DNA from: Lachnospiraceae bacterium
Lineage (GTDB): Bacteria > Bacillota > Clostridia > Lachnospirales > Lachnospiraceae
Reading direction: 5' to 3'
DNA: 47,273 nt
Assembly (NCBI GenBank): GCA_022781985.1
Contig: JALESH010000057.1
Coordinates: forward strand, 1 to 47,273
Of the stretch, positions 1 through 9,097 are shown piece after piece. The notes under the pieces were generated by a model. That model worked only from the letters and a program-made list of their open reading frames with translations. It ran no database searches and was not told the origin of the DNA. Every line of letters begins with the position of its first letter. Within the stretch, counting starts at the first letter, position 1. A program made the position numbers and the translations under genes.

Positions 1-43
1 CCAGATTAATCTGCATGTATGGTGTTTTAGCTTTCCGTCCCAT
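1..43 (-). CDS. 5' end of an unidentified gene running off the left edge
   Basis: An ATG at 43-41 on the minus strand opens a frame that stays open to the edge and gives MGRKAKTPYMQINL. A GTGAGGT ribosome-binding-like sequence lies 5 to 9 bases upstream. Only 14 residues are visible, so no family can be assigned. A basic start of this type is seen in small DNA-binding proteins and some transposases, but that is only a guess. Confidence 0.4.
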   Translation of the reverse strand, partial: MGRKAKTPYMQINL

Positions 44-243
44 ATAATACCTCACAAGATGTAGCGTTATCGGATATAGATATTATATCACTTCTTGTGA
101 TCGGGTGTAAATTATATTAGGTATTTTGCACTAAAATCATACATGGGAAATCAGAGATTTGAATTTATATGGTATGAACAACGCGGAAAAATATATGGTA
201 CTTGCCTTTGAATGTGGACTTGCTATGTAAAGGAAATAAGGCA

Positions 244-316
244 GGTATCATGATACCCGCCCTAAATCCAGTATTCTTCATACAATAGAAAGCACGCTTC
301 GCATACTTTCTATTGT
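244..316. repeat. two palindromes in the gene-free stretch 44-403
   Basis: GGTATCATGATACC at 244-257 is a perfect 14-base palindrome. At 282-292 and 306-316 an 11-base inverted repeat (ACAATAGAAAG and CTTTCTATTGT) encloses a short loop. No U-run follows the second hairpin on either strand, so it is not a clear terminator. The rest of 44-403, apart from the guaA terminator, shows no gene I can support. Confidence 0.5.
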
Positions 317-358
317 CAAGAATAATTAGAGCCATTTTAGAGCCAAACACCATAAAGC

Positions 359-396
359 AACGCCGGAAATGCCCATTTATCAGCATTCCCGGCGTT
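359..396 (-). terminator. terminator-like hairpin after guaA
   Basis: AACGCCGG-AATGC and its complement (359-372 with 383-396) form a stem of about 14 pairs with one mismatch around a 10-base loop. It lies 7 bases beyond the guaA stop codon. The trailing sequence GCTTTAT is only moderately U-rich, so termination may be incomplete. Confidence 0.6.
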
Positions 397-403
397 CTGT
401 CCG

Positions 404-1945
404 TTATTCAAACTCTATCGTCCCCGGCGGCTTCCCCGTACAGTCATACACCACCCTGTTAACCCCCTTCACCTCATTCACAATCCGGTTCGTTACCTTT
501 CCCAGCACCTCCCAAGGCAGTTCAGCAGCCTCGGCTGTCATAAAATCGGAGGTAGTGACTGCCCGAAGGGCTACTGTATAATCGTAAGTTCTTTCATCTC
601 CCATGACACCCACCGATCTCATATTGGTGAGTGCGGCAAAATACTGTCCCAGTCCCTTGTCCAATCCTGCTCTGGCGATCTCTTCCCTGTAGATTGCATC
701 TGCATCCTGCACGATACGTACCTTTTCAGCCGTCACCTCTCCGATGATGCGGACTCCCAACCCCGGCCCCGGGAAGGGCTGTCTGTACACCAGGTATTCC
801 GGAATTCCCAGCTCCAATCCGGCCCTGCGTACCTCGTCCTTGAACAATAGGCGCAGGGGTTCTATGATTTCTTTGAAGTCTACGCAGTCCGGTAAACCTC
901 CTACATTATGATGGGATTTGATTACTGCACTCTTGCCCAGGCCGCTCTCGATCACGTCCGGGTAAATGGTGCCCTGCACCAGATAGTCCACAGCCCCGAT
1001 CTTTTTTGCTTCCTCTTCAAATACACGGACAAATTCCTCACCGATAATTTTCCGCTTCTGCTCGGGCTCCACCACCCCGGCCAATTTACTGTAAAAGCGC
1101 TCCTGTGCATTGACACGGATGAAGTTCAGATCATAGGCTCCGCCAGGACCAAATACCTCTTCCACCTGGTCCCCTTCCTTTTTCCGAAGCAGCCCATGAT
1201 CCACGAAGACACAGGTAAGCTGCTTCCCAATGGCCTTTGCCAGCATGACTGCTGCCACAGAAGAATCCACCCCTCCCGACAGGGCACAGAGCACCCTGCC
1301 GCTTCCTACCTTTTCACGGATTGCCTTTATGCTTGTTTCCACGAAAGAATCCATCCGCCAGTCACCCTTACAGCCGCAGATGCCCATCACGAAATTATGC
1401 AGCATCTTCATGCCCTCCTGGGTGTGCATTACCTCCGGATGGAACTGCACCGCATAGAGATTTTTTTCAGCATTCTCCATCGCTGCCACCGGGCACACAG
1501 GGGTTGTGGCTGTTACTGCAAACCCCTCCGGCACCTGCTCTATATAATCAGTATGGCTCATCCAGCAGATCGTCTTCTTCCCAACTCCTTCAAACAGCCT
1601 TCTGCCGTTGTCCACCTCCACCTCTGTTTTTCCGTATTCACTGACCGGAGCTGTGGCAACCCTGCCGCCCCCAAGATATGCCATCAGCTGAGAGCCATAA
1701 CAGATACCCAGTACCGGAATCCCCAGTTCGAAGACTGCCCTGTCACATACCGGTGCATCCTCTGCATAGACACTGTTTGGTCCACCGGTGAAAATAATTC
1801 CTCTGGGAGCCATTTCCTTTAGCTTGTCCAGACTCAGATTATAGGGATGCACCTCACAATAAACATTGCATTCCCGCACACGCCTCGCAATCAGCTGATT
1901 ATACTGGCCGCCAAAGTCCAGCACAACGATCATTTCTCTTTCCAT
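404..1945 (-). CDS. guaA: GMP synthase (glutamine-hydrolysing)
   Basis: Converts XMP, ATP and glutamine to GMP, the last step of guanine nucleotide synthesis in the cytoplasm. The 513-residue length is normal. The N-terminal class I glutamine amidotransferase domain shows the nucleophile in GICYGSQ (C82) and the H169/E171 pair in QFHPEV. The ATP-pyrophosphatase P-loop is SGGVDSS at 223-229, and the C-terminal dimerisation domain has the conserved [13 protein letters not shown] motif. The ATG is preceded by AAGGAG at good spacing. It has its own promoter 50 to 80 bases upstream and a hairpin downstream, so it is probably a single-gene unit even though spoIIID lies upstream in the same direction. 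Confidence 0.98.
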   Translation of the reverse strand: MEREMIVVLDFGGQYNQLIARRVRECNVYCEVHPYNLSLDKLKEMAPRGIIFTGGPNSVYAEDAPVCDRAVFELGIPVLGICYGSQLMAYLGGGRVATAPVSEYGKTEVEVDNGRRLFEGVGKKTICWMSHTDYIEQVPEGFAVTATTPVCPVAAMENAEKNLYAVQFHPEVMHTQEGMKMLHNFVMGICGCKGDWRMDSFVETSIKAIREKVGSGRVLCALSGGVDSSVAAVMLAKAIGKQLTCVFVDHGLLRKKEGDQVEEVFGPGGAYDLNFIRVNAQERFYSKLAGVVEPEQKRKIIGEEFVRVFEEEAKKIGAVDYLVQGTIYPDVIESGLGKSAVIKSHHNVGGLPDCVDFKEIIEPLRLLFKDEVRRAGLELGIPEYLVYRQPFPGPGLGVRIIGEVTAEKVRIVQDADAIYREEIARAGLDKGLGQYFAALTNMRSVGVMGDERTYDYTVALRAVTTSDFMTAEAAELPWEVLGKVTNRIVNEVKGVNRVVYDCTGKPPGTIEFE

Positions 1946-1998
1946 TTTGCTCCTTATTCCTTTCTCTGCCTGGCTGTTATCTTTCTTATTATAATATA

Positions 1999-2028
1999 AT
2001 CATATAATAAACAACAGGCCGCTGTCAA
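1999..2028 (-). promoter_or_regulatory. sigma-A promoter of guaA
   Basis: On the minus strand TTGACA (2028-2023) is followed after 18 bases by TATGAT (2004-1999). The -35 is a perfect match. The resulting leader is roughly 50 bases and too short for a purine riboswitch; none is seen. Confidence 0.75.
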
Positions 2029-2099
2029 AATATTTACACAACTTCCTTTTATCTTTTGTCCCTTATGTGATTTATATCCACTCTAAGCTTCTGTATCAA

Positions 2100-2363
2100 T
2101 CAGACTGCTGCCTCCTGCTGGTGCAGATATTTTTCCTTTGTGGCCAGGCCTCCCCTGATGTGACGCTCGGATTTATTGACATCCAGAACCTTTCTGGCCT
2201 CCCTTGCCAGTACCGGATTTACCTGCATCAGCCTGTCTGTCACATCCTTATGTACAGTTGATTTGCTGATCCCGAACTCTTTTGCAGTCTGTCTTACGGT
2301 TGCATTCTTCTCTATAATATAATTCGCAATCTCTACTGCCCGCTCCTCGATATAATCTTTCAT
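2100..2363 (-). CDS. spoIIID: sporulation transcription factor SpoIIID
   Basis: Mother-cell DNA-binding regulator that acts after sigma-E. The 87-residue product matches the SpoIIID family over its length: an N-terminal MKDYIEERAVEIANYI segment, a helix-turn-helix with KEFGISKSTVHKDVTDRL, and a basic C-terminal tail with SERHIRGGLATKEKY. I start at the ATG at 2363-2361 because GGAGA lies seven bases upstream. The frame is open five codons further, but there is no binding site there. It sits between the dGTPase-like gene upstream and guaA downstream. Its ribosome binding site lies in a hairpin arm and a sigma-E-like promoter overlaps that hairpin (see separate entries). Confidence 0.96.
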   Translation of the reverse strand: MKDYIEERAVEIANYIIEKNATVRQTAKEFGISKSTVHKDVTDRLMQVNPVLAREARKVLDVNKSERHIRGGLATKEKYLHQQEAAV

Positions 2364-2366
2364 AAG

Positions 2367-2410
2367 AAATCTCCACACAGTTTATATTTTTACAATCTAT
2401 GCGGAGATTT
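2367..2410 (-). promoter_or_regulatory. hairpin hiding the spoIIID ribosome binding site
   Basis: On the minus strand AAATCTCCGCA (2410-2400) can pair with TGTGGAGATTT (2377-2367), an 11-pair stem with one G-U pair and a 22-base loop. The GGAG Shine-Dalgarno of spoIIID (2374-2371) is inside the 3' arm. The 5' arm lies mostly within the -35/-10 spacer of the predicted sigma-E promoter, so it would be present only in transcripts coming from upstream. Confidence 0.7.
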
Positions 2411-2422
2411 TTCCAGTTATTC
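2394..2422 (-). promoter_or_regulatory. sigma-E-like promoter of spoIIID
   Basis: GAATAAC (2422-2416) as -35 and CATAGATT (2401-2394) as -10 with a 14-base spacer. The family consensus is roughly KMATATT and CATACAMT with about 14 bases between; this matches 5 of 7 and 6 of 8. The start site would fall near 2387, about 24 bases before the ATG. spoIIID is under sigma-E in Bacillus, which supports the call. Confidence 0.6.
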
Positions 2423-2453
2423 AAGCATTTCTATTAACTTTCCCGGCAGCTCC

Positions 2454-3863
2454 CTACATCCCATTCAGCTCCAGATACAGTGCCTTGGCATAGCTGTCCG
2501 TCATCCCACAGATAAAGTCCGTTACCAGCAGAAGCCGCAGATACAGCCTTTCCTTCTCATCCCGGCCCGCCGAATAGATCCGGTAGATGGTCTTATAATT
2601 ATCCGAAACCAGGGCCATCATCTTTTCCTGTACCCCGTTCCGGCAGCAGTCCGTATCATAATAAATGGCAGCATCCACAAATTTCCCCAGCAGAAAATTC
2701 AAGATGGACTCCGCCCCGATCTCCAGCTTCAGTATGGGCTTAGAGATAAAAGCATATCGGTAGGCAATATCCCCCAGAGCCTCCGTCATCCTGTGACCAT
2801 GGGTGCCATAAAACAGGTCATGCCTGTAGGTACCTGCCATTATCTCTTCATAATTCATAGAAAAACCCTGGGTGACACTGGCCAACAGCCATCCCTGAAC
2901 CCTGACCACCCAGTTCTGCACCGCATGGCTCTCCGGTTGGGTGATTCCTCTCTCCACCGCCTTCCTATACCTCTCCTCCAGTGCATTTACCATCCTCAGG
3001 TACTCTCCCTCCGGTGCCTCATCTCTGCCAAGCTCCCTCAGCTCTCCCACCAGCTGGCCGAAAGTGATGCAGCCCTTCTTAAAGGCATCCTCTATATCCG
3101 CCGTACGATAGGCGATGTCGTCCGCCGCCTCCAGCACGTAAGTCAACGGATGCCTGGCGCCATGGGTTCCCAGTGTTTCCTGCAGATCGTCGAAAATATT
3201 CTTTTCCGCATAAAAATATCCCATTTTTTTGTCCTTGATATTTCCGCTGCTTTTGTTAATTTCCAGGGAGGAAACCGGGTACTTGATGATGGTCCCCAGG
3301 AGCCCCTTGGTCAGATTCATCCCATGCTCGTCCACCAGATAATGCAGCTTGGTCACCAGCCGCAGAGCCTGAGTATTGCCCTCAAAACAGCAGAGATCTG
3401 CCTTCATCTGGGGCAGCAGATACCCGTCCAGTCTCTCTCCCTTATATTCCAGCCTTCTCAGGTTTTTCTCAAACCACTGCCGGATCACGGTTTCCCCAAA
3501 ATGGCCAAAGGGCGGATTCCCGATATCGTGCAGCAGCCCCGCACACTGCAGAATGTCACAGACATCCGCCTGATAGGATTCACGGAAGCTCTCATCCCCT
3601 ATGTCCTGTATGATTTTTCTGGAGATGTTCTGTCCCAGGGACTTGGCAAAGGAGGACACCTCCAGCGAATGGGTCAGCCTGGTTCTTATAAAATCACTTT
3701 TATCCAAAGGAAATACCTGAGTCTTGTCCTGCAGCCGCCGAAACGAGGCACTGCCTATGATACGGTGGTAATCCTTCTCAAACTCCGTCCTCAGATCCCC
3801 GGAGCTTCCTCTCGCCCTATGGCTCCTGATCCTGTCATCGCATAAAAGCTTCCGCCATTCCAT
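2454..3863 (-). CDS. dgt: deoxyguanosinetriphosphate triphosphohydrolase-like protein
   Basis: HD-domain dNTP triphosphohydrolase that releases tripolyphosphate from dGTP or related nucleotides. The 469 residues include the conserved opening RTEFEKDYHRIIGSASFRRLQDKTQVF, with RTRLTHSLEVSS giving the first metal-binding histidine and LLHDIGNPPFGHFGE the HD pair. AADDIAYRTADIEDA further in is also typical. An AAAGGAG site lies 11 bases before the ATG, slightly far. It reads toward spoIIID with 90 bases between them. Substrate preference within the family cannot be told from sequence. Confidence 0.93.
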   Translation of the reverse strand: MEWRKLLCDDRIRSHRARGSSGDLRTEFEKDYHRIIGSASFRRLQDKTQVFPLDKSDFIRTRLTHSLEVSSFAKSLGQNISRKIIQDIGDESFRESYQADVCDILQCAGLLHDIGNPPFGHFGETVIRQWFEKNLRRLEYKGERLDGYLLPQMKADLCCFEGNTQALRLVTKLHYLVDEHGMNLTKGLLGTIIKYPVSSLEINKSSGNIKDKKMGYFYAEKNIFDDLQETLGTHGARHPLTYVLEAADDIAYRTADIEDAFKKGCITFGQLVGELRELGRDEAPEGEYLRMVNALEERYRKAVERGITQPESHAVQNWVVRVQGWLLASVTQGFSMNYEEIMAGTYRHDLFYGTHGHRMTEALGDIAYRYAFISKPILKLEIGAESILNFLLGKFVDAAIYYDTDCCRNGVQEKMMALVSDNYKTIYRIYSAGRDEKERLYLRLLLVTDFICGMTDSYAKALYLELNGM

Positions 3864-3957
3864 GTCTGCAGCCGCTCCTTTCCATGTCTTTTCCGCACTT
3901 TTCCCTACTCTAAGACTTTACTACGATTTCCCATAAAAAACAAGTTTTCCTTATGAT

Positions 3958-3987
3958 TTGACAGACAATCCCTTCATGGTATATTAT
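3958..3987 (+). promoter_or_regulatory. sigma-A promoter of the lipoprotein gene
   Basis: TTGACA at 3958-3963, followed by TATATT at 16 bases (3980-3985) or TATTAT at 18 bases (3982-3987). It lies 26 bases or more upstream of the ATG at 4014. Confidence 0.65.
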
Positions 3988-4013
3988 TAAAGAAAAAGGA
4001 CGGAATCTGACAT

Positions 4014-4961
4014 ATGAAAAAAAATTCAAACACACAAAAAAATCCGGTTGCCGGAAAAAAATTGCAAAAGCTTCTCCCCCTCCTCTGGGCCGGCTGTATT
4101 GCCCTGAGTGGGTGCGGCAATACCGGACAAAATGACAGCACACCCAAAAACAATGTAGCCGTACAGGAAGTACCCCCTGCAGAGGAGAACACTCAGGCGG
4201 CTGCCCTGCCCTCAGATACTGCGGCAGAGGAAAATGCTCCCGCAAATGCTCCCGCCGGCATCCTATGGAATGGTTTTGTTCCGTTTGGAAACGCACTGAC
4301 TCCAGCCGGAACCACTCAGGAAGAAGCAGCTTCTGCTGCACAGACCCAGCCGACTGCCGACGAATCACCCGCTCAGCCTGTTACAGGAGAGCGCCATTCC
4401 GTAACCGGTATTATTACAGATGCTTCCAAATATTTTGTTGCCTTCCAGACACAGGATGGCAAGTCCCATTATCTGTCCATTCCGGAGACAGGCCTGGAGG
4501 GCGGACTGCACTATGTCACCATCGGTCAGTTCGCTACCTTGCATTACATAGGCTCCCTGGATGAAAACCATGCCATACTCACCAGCGTTACAGACAGCTC
4601 TATGACCACAGATATTTACTTAGAAGAATATGCTTTTGCTATCAAGATTATCAACGCCGTTAAAGCTATGGATATGGAGGCGCTGTCCGACCTGAGCAAC
4701 TTCCCTCTCTTTATAGATACCGGTAATTACAACGGTCCAATGAATACCCCTGGTGAATTCGAAGCCATCGACAGCGAGAAGATTTTCACCGAGGCCCTGC
4801 TGGAAGGAATCGCAAACTATAACCTGTTTGATCTCAAGTACAGTGAGTCCGGCTTCCATATGGGAAACGGCGGCCCCAACATAACCTTCGATGTGGATGA
4901 CAATGGCATCCTGGGCATCATCGGTATCACCAGCGTCTCCCCCGAGGACAATACAAAATAA
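4014..4961 (+). CDS. putative lipoprotein of unknown function
   Basis: I do not recognise the family. The 315-residue product has a basic N-terminus, a hydrophobic stretch and a lipobox LSGC ending at C34, so it should be a lipid-anchored exported protein. Residues about 38 to 125 are low complexity, rich in A, E, P, Q and T, and read as a wall-spanning linker. Residues about 125 to 195 look like a small beta-rich domain. The last 110 residues (YLEEYAFAIKIINAVKAMDMEALSDLSNF) resemble a compact alpha/beta domain. It is transcribed alone, against both neighbours, with its own promoter and a strong terminator. The AAAGGACGG site is rather far from the ATG (about 13 bases), so the start is not fully certain. 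Confidence 0.85.
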   Translation: MKKNSNTQKNPVAGKKLQKLLPLLWAGCIALSGCGNTGQNDSTPKNNVAVQEVPPAEENTQAAALPSDTAAEENAPANAPAGILWNGFVPFGNALTPAGTTQEEAASAAQTQPTADESPAQPVTGERHSVTGIITDASKYFVAFQTQDGKSHYLSIPETGLEGGLHYVTIGQFATLHYIGSLDENHAILTSVTDSSMTTDIYLEEYAFAIKIINAVKAMDMEALSDLSNFPLFIDTGNYNGPMNTPGEFEAIDSEKIFTEALLEGIANYNLFDLKYSESGFHMGNGGPNITFDVDDNGILGIIGITSVSPEDNTK

Positions 4962-4981
4962 TTATGCTATGTCATAAGTAT

Positions 4982-5029
4982 AAAAAAGTGACGGTCTCCC
5001 GCATGATCAGCGGCATCCGTCACTTTTTT
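4982..5029. terminator. bidirectional terminator between convergent genes
   Basis: AAAAAAGTGACGG (4982-4994) pairs perfectly with CCGTCACTTTTTT (5017-5029). The A-run and U-run make it work on both strands, ending the lipoprotein gene on plus and the NlpC/P60 gene on minus. Confidence 0.9.
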
Positions 5030-5052
5030 GCAGCCTTATGACTCAGATAAAA

Positions 5053-6378
5053 CTACACCACACGCCTTACTGTCAGGATAGGCTTATAGGTTGCAGTTGT
5101 TATCTTGATTCCGGACTTGGGCGTACTGGCATGTACGATGCTTCCGTTTCCTATGTAGATACCCACATGTCCTGCATAGCACACGATATCCCCTGGCTGT
5201 GCATCGGCATAAGCCACCTCCCTGCCTGCGCTTCTCAGCGTCCAGGAGGTTCGCGGCACTGAATATCCCTTATCCTTATATACCCTCCATACAAATCCGG
5301 AGCAGTCGGCGCCTTCGGTCAGGCTGGTTCCCCCTGCCACATAAGGATTTCCCACAAATTGACAGGCATAGGAAGCAATCTCCTGCCCCTTGCTGCTGCC
5401 CCCGGAGGGTATGCTCACCTCTGCAGATGCTGAGTTATTCTGAGCAGAGCCGCTGTTCTCAGAGGAGCTGCCCTCCTGGGAGGACTCTGAAGAAGCGTCA
5501 GAACCGCCCTGCTCCGATTCAGAAGAGGAACCCGTCTCTCCGGTCACCCCATTGGTGTTTCCTGCGGCCGCTTGGGCTGCTGCCTTCTTTCTGGCTTCCT
5601 CCTCTGCTTTTTTTCTGGCTTCTTCCTCTGCCTTTTTCCTGGCTTCCTCCTCCAGCTTTTTGATCTGAGCCGTCTGCTGCCTGATTTTGGTCTTGTAGGC
5701 AGCCGCTTCCTGCTTTGCCCTGGCTATCTGCACATTATAGTTGGCATACTCCTGTCTCTTTTCCGCCAGCAGCTGCTCCATATAAGCCTGTTCCTGCTCC
5801 AGCTCATGCTGGCTGACCTCCAGCTCTGCTTTTTCCTCCTCCAGCTGATCCCAGACCTGACGCACATACTCCCTGGCAGCCTGATATTCCTCCAGCATCT
5901 TCCGGTCATACTCATAGAGCTGTTCAATATAATCAGCCTTATTCACCATATCACCAAAGCTTTCACTGCTCATCAGCACTTGTACATAGGAACGGTCTCC
6001 CTGTTCATACATGAACTTAATACGAACCTTCATGGCTTCATACTGTTCCTCTTCTCTGGCTTTTGCAACCTCGTACTCTGCTTCTGTTTCCCGGATCTGT
6101 CCTTCCTTCTCAACAATATCCTCTTTAATCATCTCTACACTGGCGATGATCTGTACCACATTGGCATCCAGCTCATTGATTTCGCCCTGCACATCCGCCT
6201 GCCTGCCCTCTAGGCCGTCGATCTGCCCTTCTACATTATTCAGTTGCTGCCGGTTTGCCTCCTGCTGCCTTTTGATTTCCTCTATGGTGGAGGCAGATGC
6301 CTTCTCCGAAAAGGAACCTATTGCCATACAGATCAAACCTATCCCCAGTATACTTAAAAATTTTCTTCTCATATCCAT
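5053..6378 (-). CDS. secreted NlpC/P60 peptidoglycan hydrolase with coiled coil
   Basis: Exported cell-wall endopeptidase of the PcsB/CwlO type. Order of parts in 441 residues: signal peptide (about 1-29, ending ASAS), a long coiled coil (about 32-255) rich in E, Q and K, a lysine/alanine repeat EEARKKA three times, a low-complexity S/G/E linker (about 275-330), and a C-terminal NlpC/P60 domain. The catalytic cysteine is C359 in ADCSGF, with H404 in AGHVG and H416 in IVHAS. The start lies only 2 bases after the asnS stop and has no good ribosome binding site, so translation is probably coupled to asnS. An alternative ATG exists two codons in. Downstream is a strong terminator. Confidence 0.92.
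   Translation of the reverse strand: MDMRRKFLSILGIGLICMAIGSFSEKASASTIEEIKRQQEANRQQLNNVEGQIDGLEGRQADVQGEINELDANVVQIIASVEMIKEDIVEKEGQIRETEAEYEVAKAREEEQYEAMKVRIKFMYEQGDRSYVQVLMSSESFGDMVNKADYIEQLYEYDRKMLEEYQAAREYVRQVWDQLEEEKAELEVSQHELEQEQAYMEQLLAEKRQEYANYNVQIARAKQEAAAYKTKIRQQTAQIKKLEEEARKKAEEEARKKAEEEARKKAAAQAAAGNTNGVTGETGSSSESEQGGSDASSESSQEGSSSENSGSAQNNSASAEVSIPSGGSSKGQEIASYACQFVGNPYVAGGTSLTEGADCSGFVWRVYKDKGYSVPRTSWTLRSAGREVAYADAQPGDIVCYAGHVGIYIGNGSIVHASTPKSGIKITTATYKPILTVRRVV
5583..5655 (-). repeat. in-frame 24-base tandem repeat, about three copies
   Basis: Three near-identical 24-base units encode EEARKKAE-type octapeptides at the end of the coiled-coil region of the NlpC/P60 protein. Such repeats can change copy number and would lengthen or shorten the helical spacer. 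Confidence 0.75.
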
Positions 6379-6380
6379 CT

Positions 6381-7772
6381 CTATAATTCACAATTTTTCA
6401 CAGTTCTGGGAAAAGGCACCACATCTCTGATATTGCCCATTCCCGTCAGGTACATGACACATCTTTCAAAACCCAGGCCAAAGCCTGCATGGCGGACGGA
6501 GCCGTACTTTCTCAGATCCAGATAAAATCCGTAATCCTCCTTATTGAGTCCCAGCTCATCAATACGTGACTCCAGAACCTCCAGGCTGTCCTCCCTCTGG
6601 CTGCCGCCGATGATTTCCCCAATACCGGGTACCAGACAGTCCATAGCCGCCACCGTTCTGCCGTCCTCATTCAGCTTCATATAAAATGCCTTGATCTCCT
6701 TGGGATAATCTGTTACAAACACCGGTCTCTTAAATTCCTTTTCCGTCAGATAGCGCTCATGCTCCGTCTGAAGGTCACAGCCCCAGGATACCTTGTATTC
6801 AAACTCGTCATTATGCTGCTCCAGAATGCGTACAGCCTCAGTATAGGTCACATGACCAAAATCCGAATTCAGCACATGGGTGAGCCTTTCAATCAGTCCC
6901 TTATCTACAAACTGATTGAAGAATTCCATCTCTTCCTTTGCATTGTCCAACACATAGCGAATGATATGCTTGAGCATAGCCTCTGCCAGCATCATATCAT
7001 CCTTCAGATCTGCAAACGCCATCTCCGGCTCTATCATCCAGAACTCTGCCGCATGTCTGGTGGTATTGGAGTTTTCTGCCCGGAATGTAGGGCCAAAGGT
7101 ATATACATTCTTAAAAGCGAAGGCATAGGTTTCCACATTCAGCTGGCCGCTTACCGTAAGATTGGTGGGCTTTGCAAAGAAATCCTGACTGTAGTCAATG
7201 CTTCCGTCCCCACTCCTGGGCAGCTCATTCAGATCCAGGGTGGTCACCTGGAACATCTCTCCTGCACCTTCGCAGTCACTTCCTGTGATGATAGGAGTAT
7301 GCACATATACAAAGCCTCTCTCCATAAAAAAGGTGTGGATGGCATAGGCAATCAGGGAACGTACCCTGAACACTGCCTGAAAAGTGTTGGTTCTGGGTCT
7401 CAGATGGGAAATCGTCCTGAGATACTCAAAGCTATGCCTCTTTTTCTGCAGTGGATAATCTGCGGTAGAAGCCCCTTCCACTGCTACCTCCTCTGCCTGC
7501 AGCTCAAAAGGCTGCTTGGCCTGGGGAGTAGCTACGATAGTTCCCCTCACAACGATTGCCGAGCCCACATTCAGCCTGCTGATCTGCTCAAAATTATCCA
7601 GCTTATCACTATATACAATCTGCAGAGGCTCAAAAAATGTGCCGTCATTCACCACGATGAATCCAAAAGTCCTGGAGTCCCGGATACTCCTGATCCAGCC
7701 TCCCACCGTCACCTCCGTTCCTATGAATTTTTCTCTCTCCCGGTACAAATCCCTGATTTCTGTCAACTCCAT
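6381..7772 (-). CDS. asnS: asparaginyl-tRNA synthetase
   Basis: Class IIb aminoacyl-tRNA synthetase that charges tRNA-Asn. The 463 residues begin with an OB-fold anticodon-binding domain ([27 protein letters not shown]), followed by the catalytic core with [27 protein letters not shown] (motif 2) and [27 protein letters not shown] (motif 3). I start at the ATG at 7772-7770, which has AAGGAGATGG upstream, rather than ten codons earlier. It follows the prolyl isomerase gene by 33 bases and precedes the NlpC/P60 gene by 2 bases, so the three probably form one operon. Confidence 0.97.
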   Translation of the reverse strand: MELTEIRDLYREREKFIGTEVTVGGWIRSIRDSRTFGFIVVNDGTFFEPLQIVYSDKLDNFEQISRLNVGSAIVVRGTIVATPQAKQPFELQAEEVAVEGASTADYPLQKKRHSFEYLRTISHLRPRTNTFQAVFRVRSLIAYAIHTFFMERGFVYVHTPIITGSDCEGAGEMFQVTTLDLNELPRSGDGSIDYSQDFFAKPTNLTVSGQLNVETYAFAFKNVYTFGPTFRAENSNTTRHAAEFWMIEPEMAFADLKDDMMLAEAMLKHIIRYVLDNAKEEMEFFNQFVDKGLIERLTHVLNSDFGHVTYTEAVRILEQHNDEFEYKVSWGCDLQTEHERYLTEKEFKRPVFVTDYPKEIKAFYMKLNEDGRTVAAMDCLVPGIGEIIGGSQREDSLEVLESRIDELGLNKEDYGFYLDLRKYGSVRHAGFGLGFERCVMYLTGMGNIRDVVPFPRTVKNCEL

Positions 7773-7805
7773 TTTTAACCATCTCCTTTTCTTCCTCAGC
7801 ACATA

Positions 7806-9029
7806 TCATTCTGTTGTCTGCTCCTCTGCCGCTGTCGCCTGCTCCTCTGCCACAGTAACCGCTTCCTCCGCCGGCTCTGTGACCACTGCATTTTCCATCA
7901 GGAAATCCAGTACCTTCTGTCCCATCAGATATTCCTTATAGTCCTCCACATCCAGCTGCGCCCTGTATTCCTCCGCGGATCCATAGCCTGATTCCTCTGC
8001 CAGCTTCTGGATCTGGCTGTCCAGCTCTCCCTCTGATATATTCAGCCCTTCCTGGTTGGCTATAGCCTGCATCATAATATACTGCTGAGCAGACATTTTA
8101 GCCATGCTTTGTATCTCCGCCAGATAGGTCTCCTCATCCATGCCATAAAACATCATCATAAAATCGGACAGTGACATGCCATTGCTCTCTGCCTGAAGCG
8201 TCAGGTTGTAGGTAAGTGTTTTGGCATACCTGTCGGTCATATCCTGAGGAGGATCCTTCTTGAACTGGCTGCTGTCCATCAGTACAGTGACTATCGCGTT
8301 TTTTACATTATCTTCATAGGCAGCCACCGCCTGTTCATACAGAATATTATACACATACTCATCAAACTCTGCAATGCTGCTGCACTCCTCCAGCCCCAGT
8401 CCCCTGACAAACTCATCCGTCAGTTCCTGAGGCTCGGCTGCCCTGATGGTATTGACTGTCACAGTGAACACTACCTCTTCTCCTGCCAGCTCCTCCGTCT
8501 TGTAATCCTCCGGAAAGGTCAGATTCAGCTCCACTGTGTCCCCAGTCTTGGCACCGATCAGCCCGGACTCAAAGCCATCTATAAACTGACCTGATCCAAT
8601 GGTCAGATAGGCCCCTGAGGCCGTTCCTCCCTCAAAAGCCACACCATCCTTGGTTCCTACATAGTCAATAACCACCGTATCTCCATCCTCCACCCCTTCC
8701 GGCGGATTCATGGAAAGCAGATAGTCGATATAAGAAGCCTTCTCCTCCTGGCTGACCTGAGGCTGTGGCTCGGCCACCTGGATGCCCTTATATTCTGCCA
8801 CACTGACGTATTCCTCCGTATGAAGTGTATCCAGCAGCATCCCTCCGCCTGCCGGCTCTCCGTCCTGCTCTGCCGCTTCTGTTTCCTGCCCTGTCTCTGT
8901 CTGGGCTTCCTGCCCTGTCTTTGCAGGATCAGCCTGTCCCTCCTTCTGGGCACAGCCTGCCAGAGCCGCCGCTGTCATGGATGCAGCCGCCAAAACCTTT
9001 ATTCTCTGAAACACTGTTCTATTCTTCAT
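7806..9029 (-). CDS. lipid-anchored trigger-factor-like peptidyl-prolyl isomerase
   Basis: Likely extracytoplasmic folding factor. The 407-residue product has a signal sequence with lipobox LAGC (C26) and an acidic T/E/Q-rich linker to about residue 60. An FKBP-type domain follows (DTVVIDYVGTKDGVAFEGG through GSGQFIDGFESGLIGAKTGD and LTFPEDY), and then a helical C-terminal region resembling the trigger factor chaperone domain (LTDEFVRGLGLEECSSIAEFDEYV). Cytoplasmic trigger factor lacks the lipobox and carries a ribosome-binding N-domain, which is absent here, so this is a surface paralogue. GAAGGAG precedes the ATG. It is the first gene of the group with asnS and the NlpC/P60 hydrolase. Confidence 0.9.
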   Translation of the reverse strand: MKNRTVFQRIKVLAAASMTAAALAGCAQKEGQADPAKTGQEAQTETGQETEAAEQDGEPAGGGMLLDTLHTEEYVSVAEYKGIQVAEPQPQVSQEEKASYIDYLLSMNPPEGVEDGDTVVIDYVGTKDGVAFEGGTASGAYLTIGSGQFIDGFESGLIGAKTGDTVELNLTFPEDYKTEELAGEEVVFTVTVNTIRAAEPQELTDEFVRGLGLEECSSIAEFDEYVYNILYEQAVAAYEDNVKNAIVTVLMDSSQFKKDPPQDMTDRYAKTLTYNLTLQAESNGMSLSDFMMMFYGMDEETYLAEIQSMAKMSAQQYIMMQAIANQEGLNISEGELDSQIQKLAEESGYGSAEEYRAQLDVEDYKEYLMGQKVLDFLMENAVVTEPAEEAVTVAEEQATAAEEQTTE

Positions 9030-9097
9030 TTTTAGTTCTGCTCCTTCTTTTCCTCCTGTTTATGGCCACACCCCTTTTTGTACCCTTTGTCGGACAA

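Noticed and set aside
908-1822. 304-residue open frame on the plus strand
   Set aside because: Lies inside guaA on the opposite strand; no family features.
1946-2099. purine riboswitch upstream of guaA
   Set aside because: The leader after the predicted promoter is too short and has no three-way-junction signature.
2793-3845. 350-residue open frame on the plus strand
   Set aside because: Complement of the dGTPase-like gene; histidine- and proline-rich shadow sequence.
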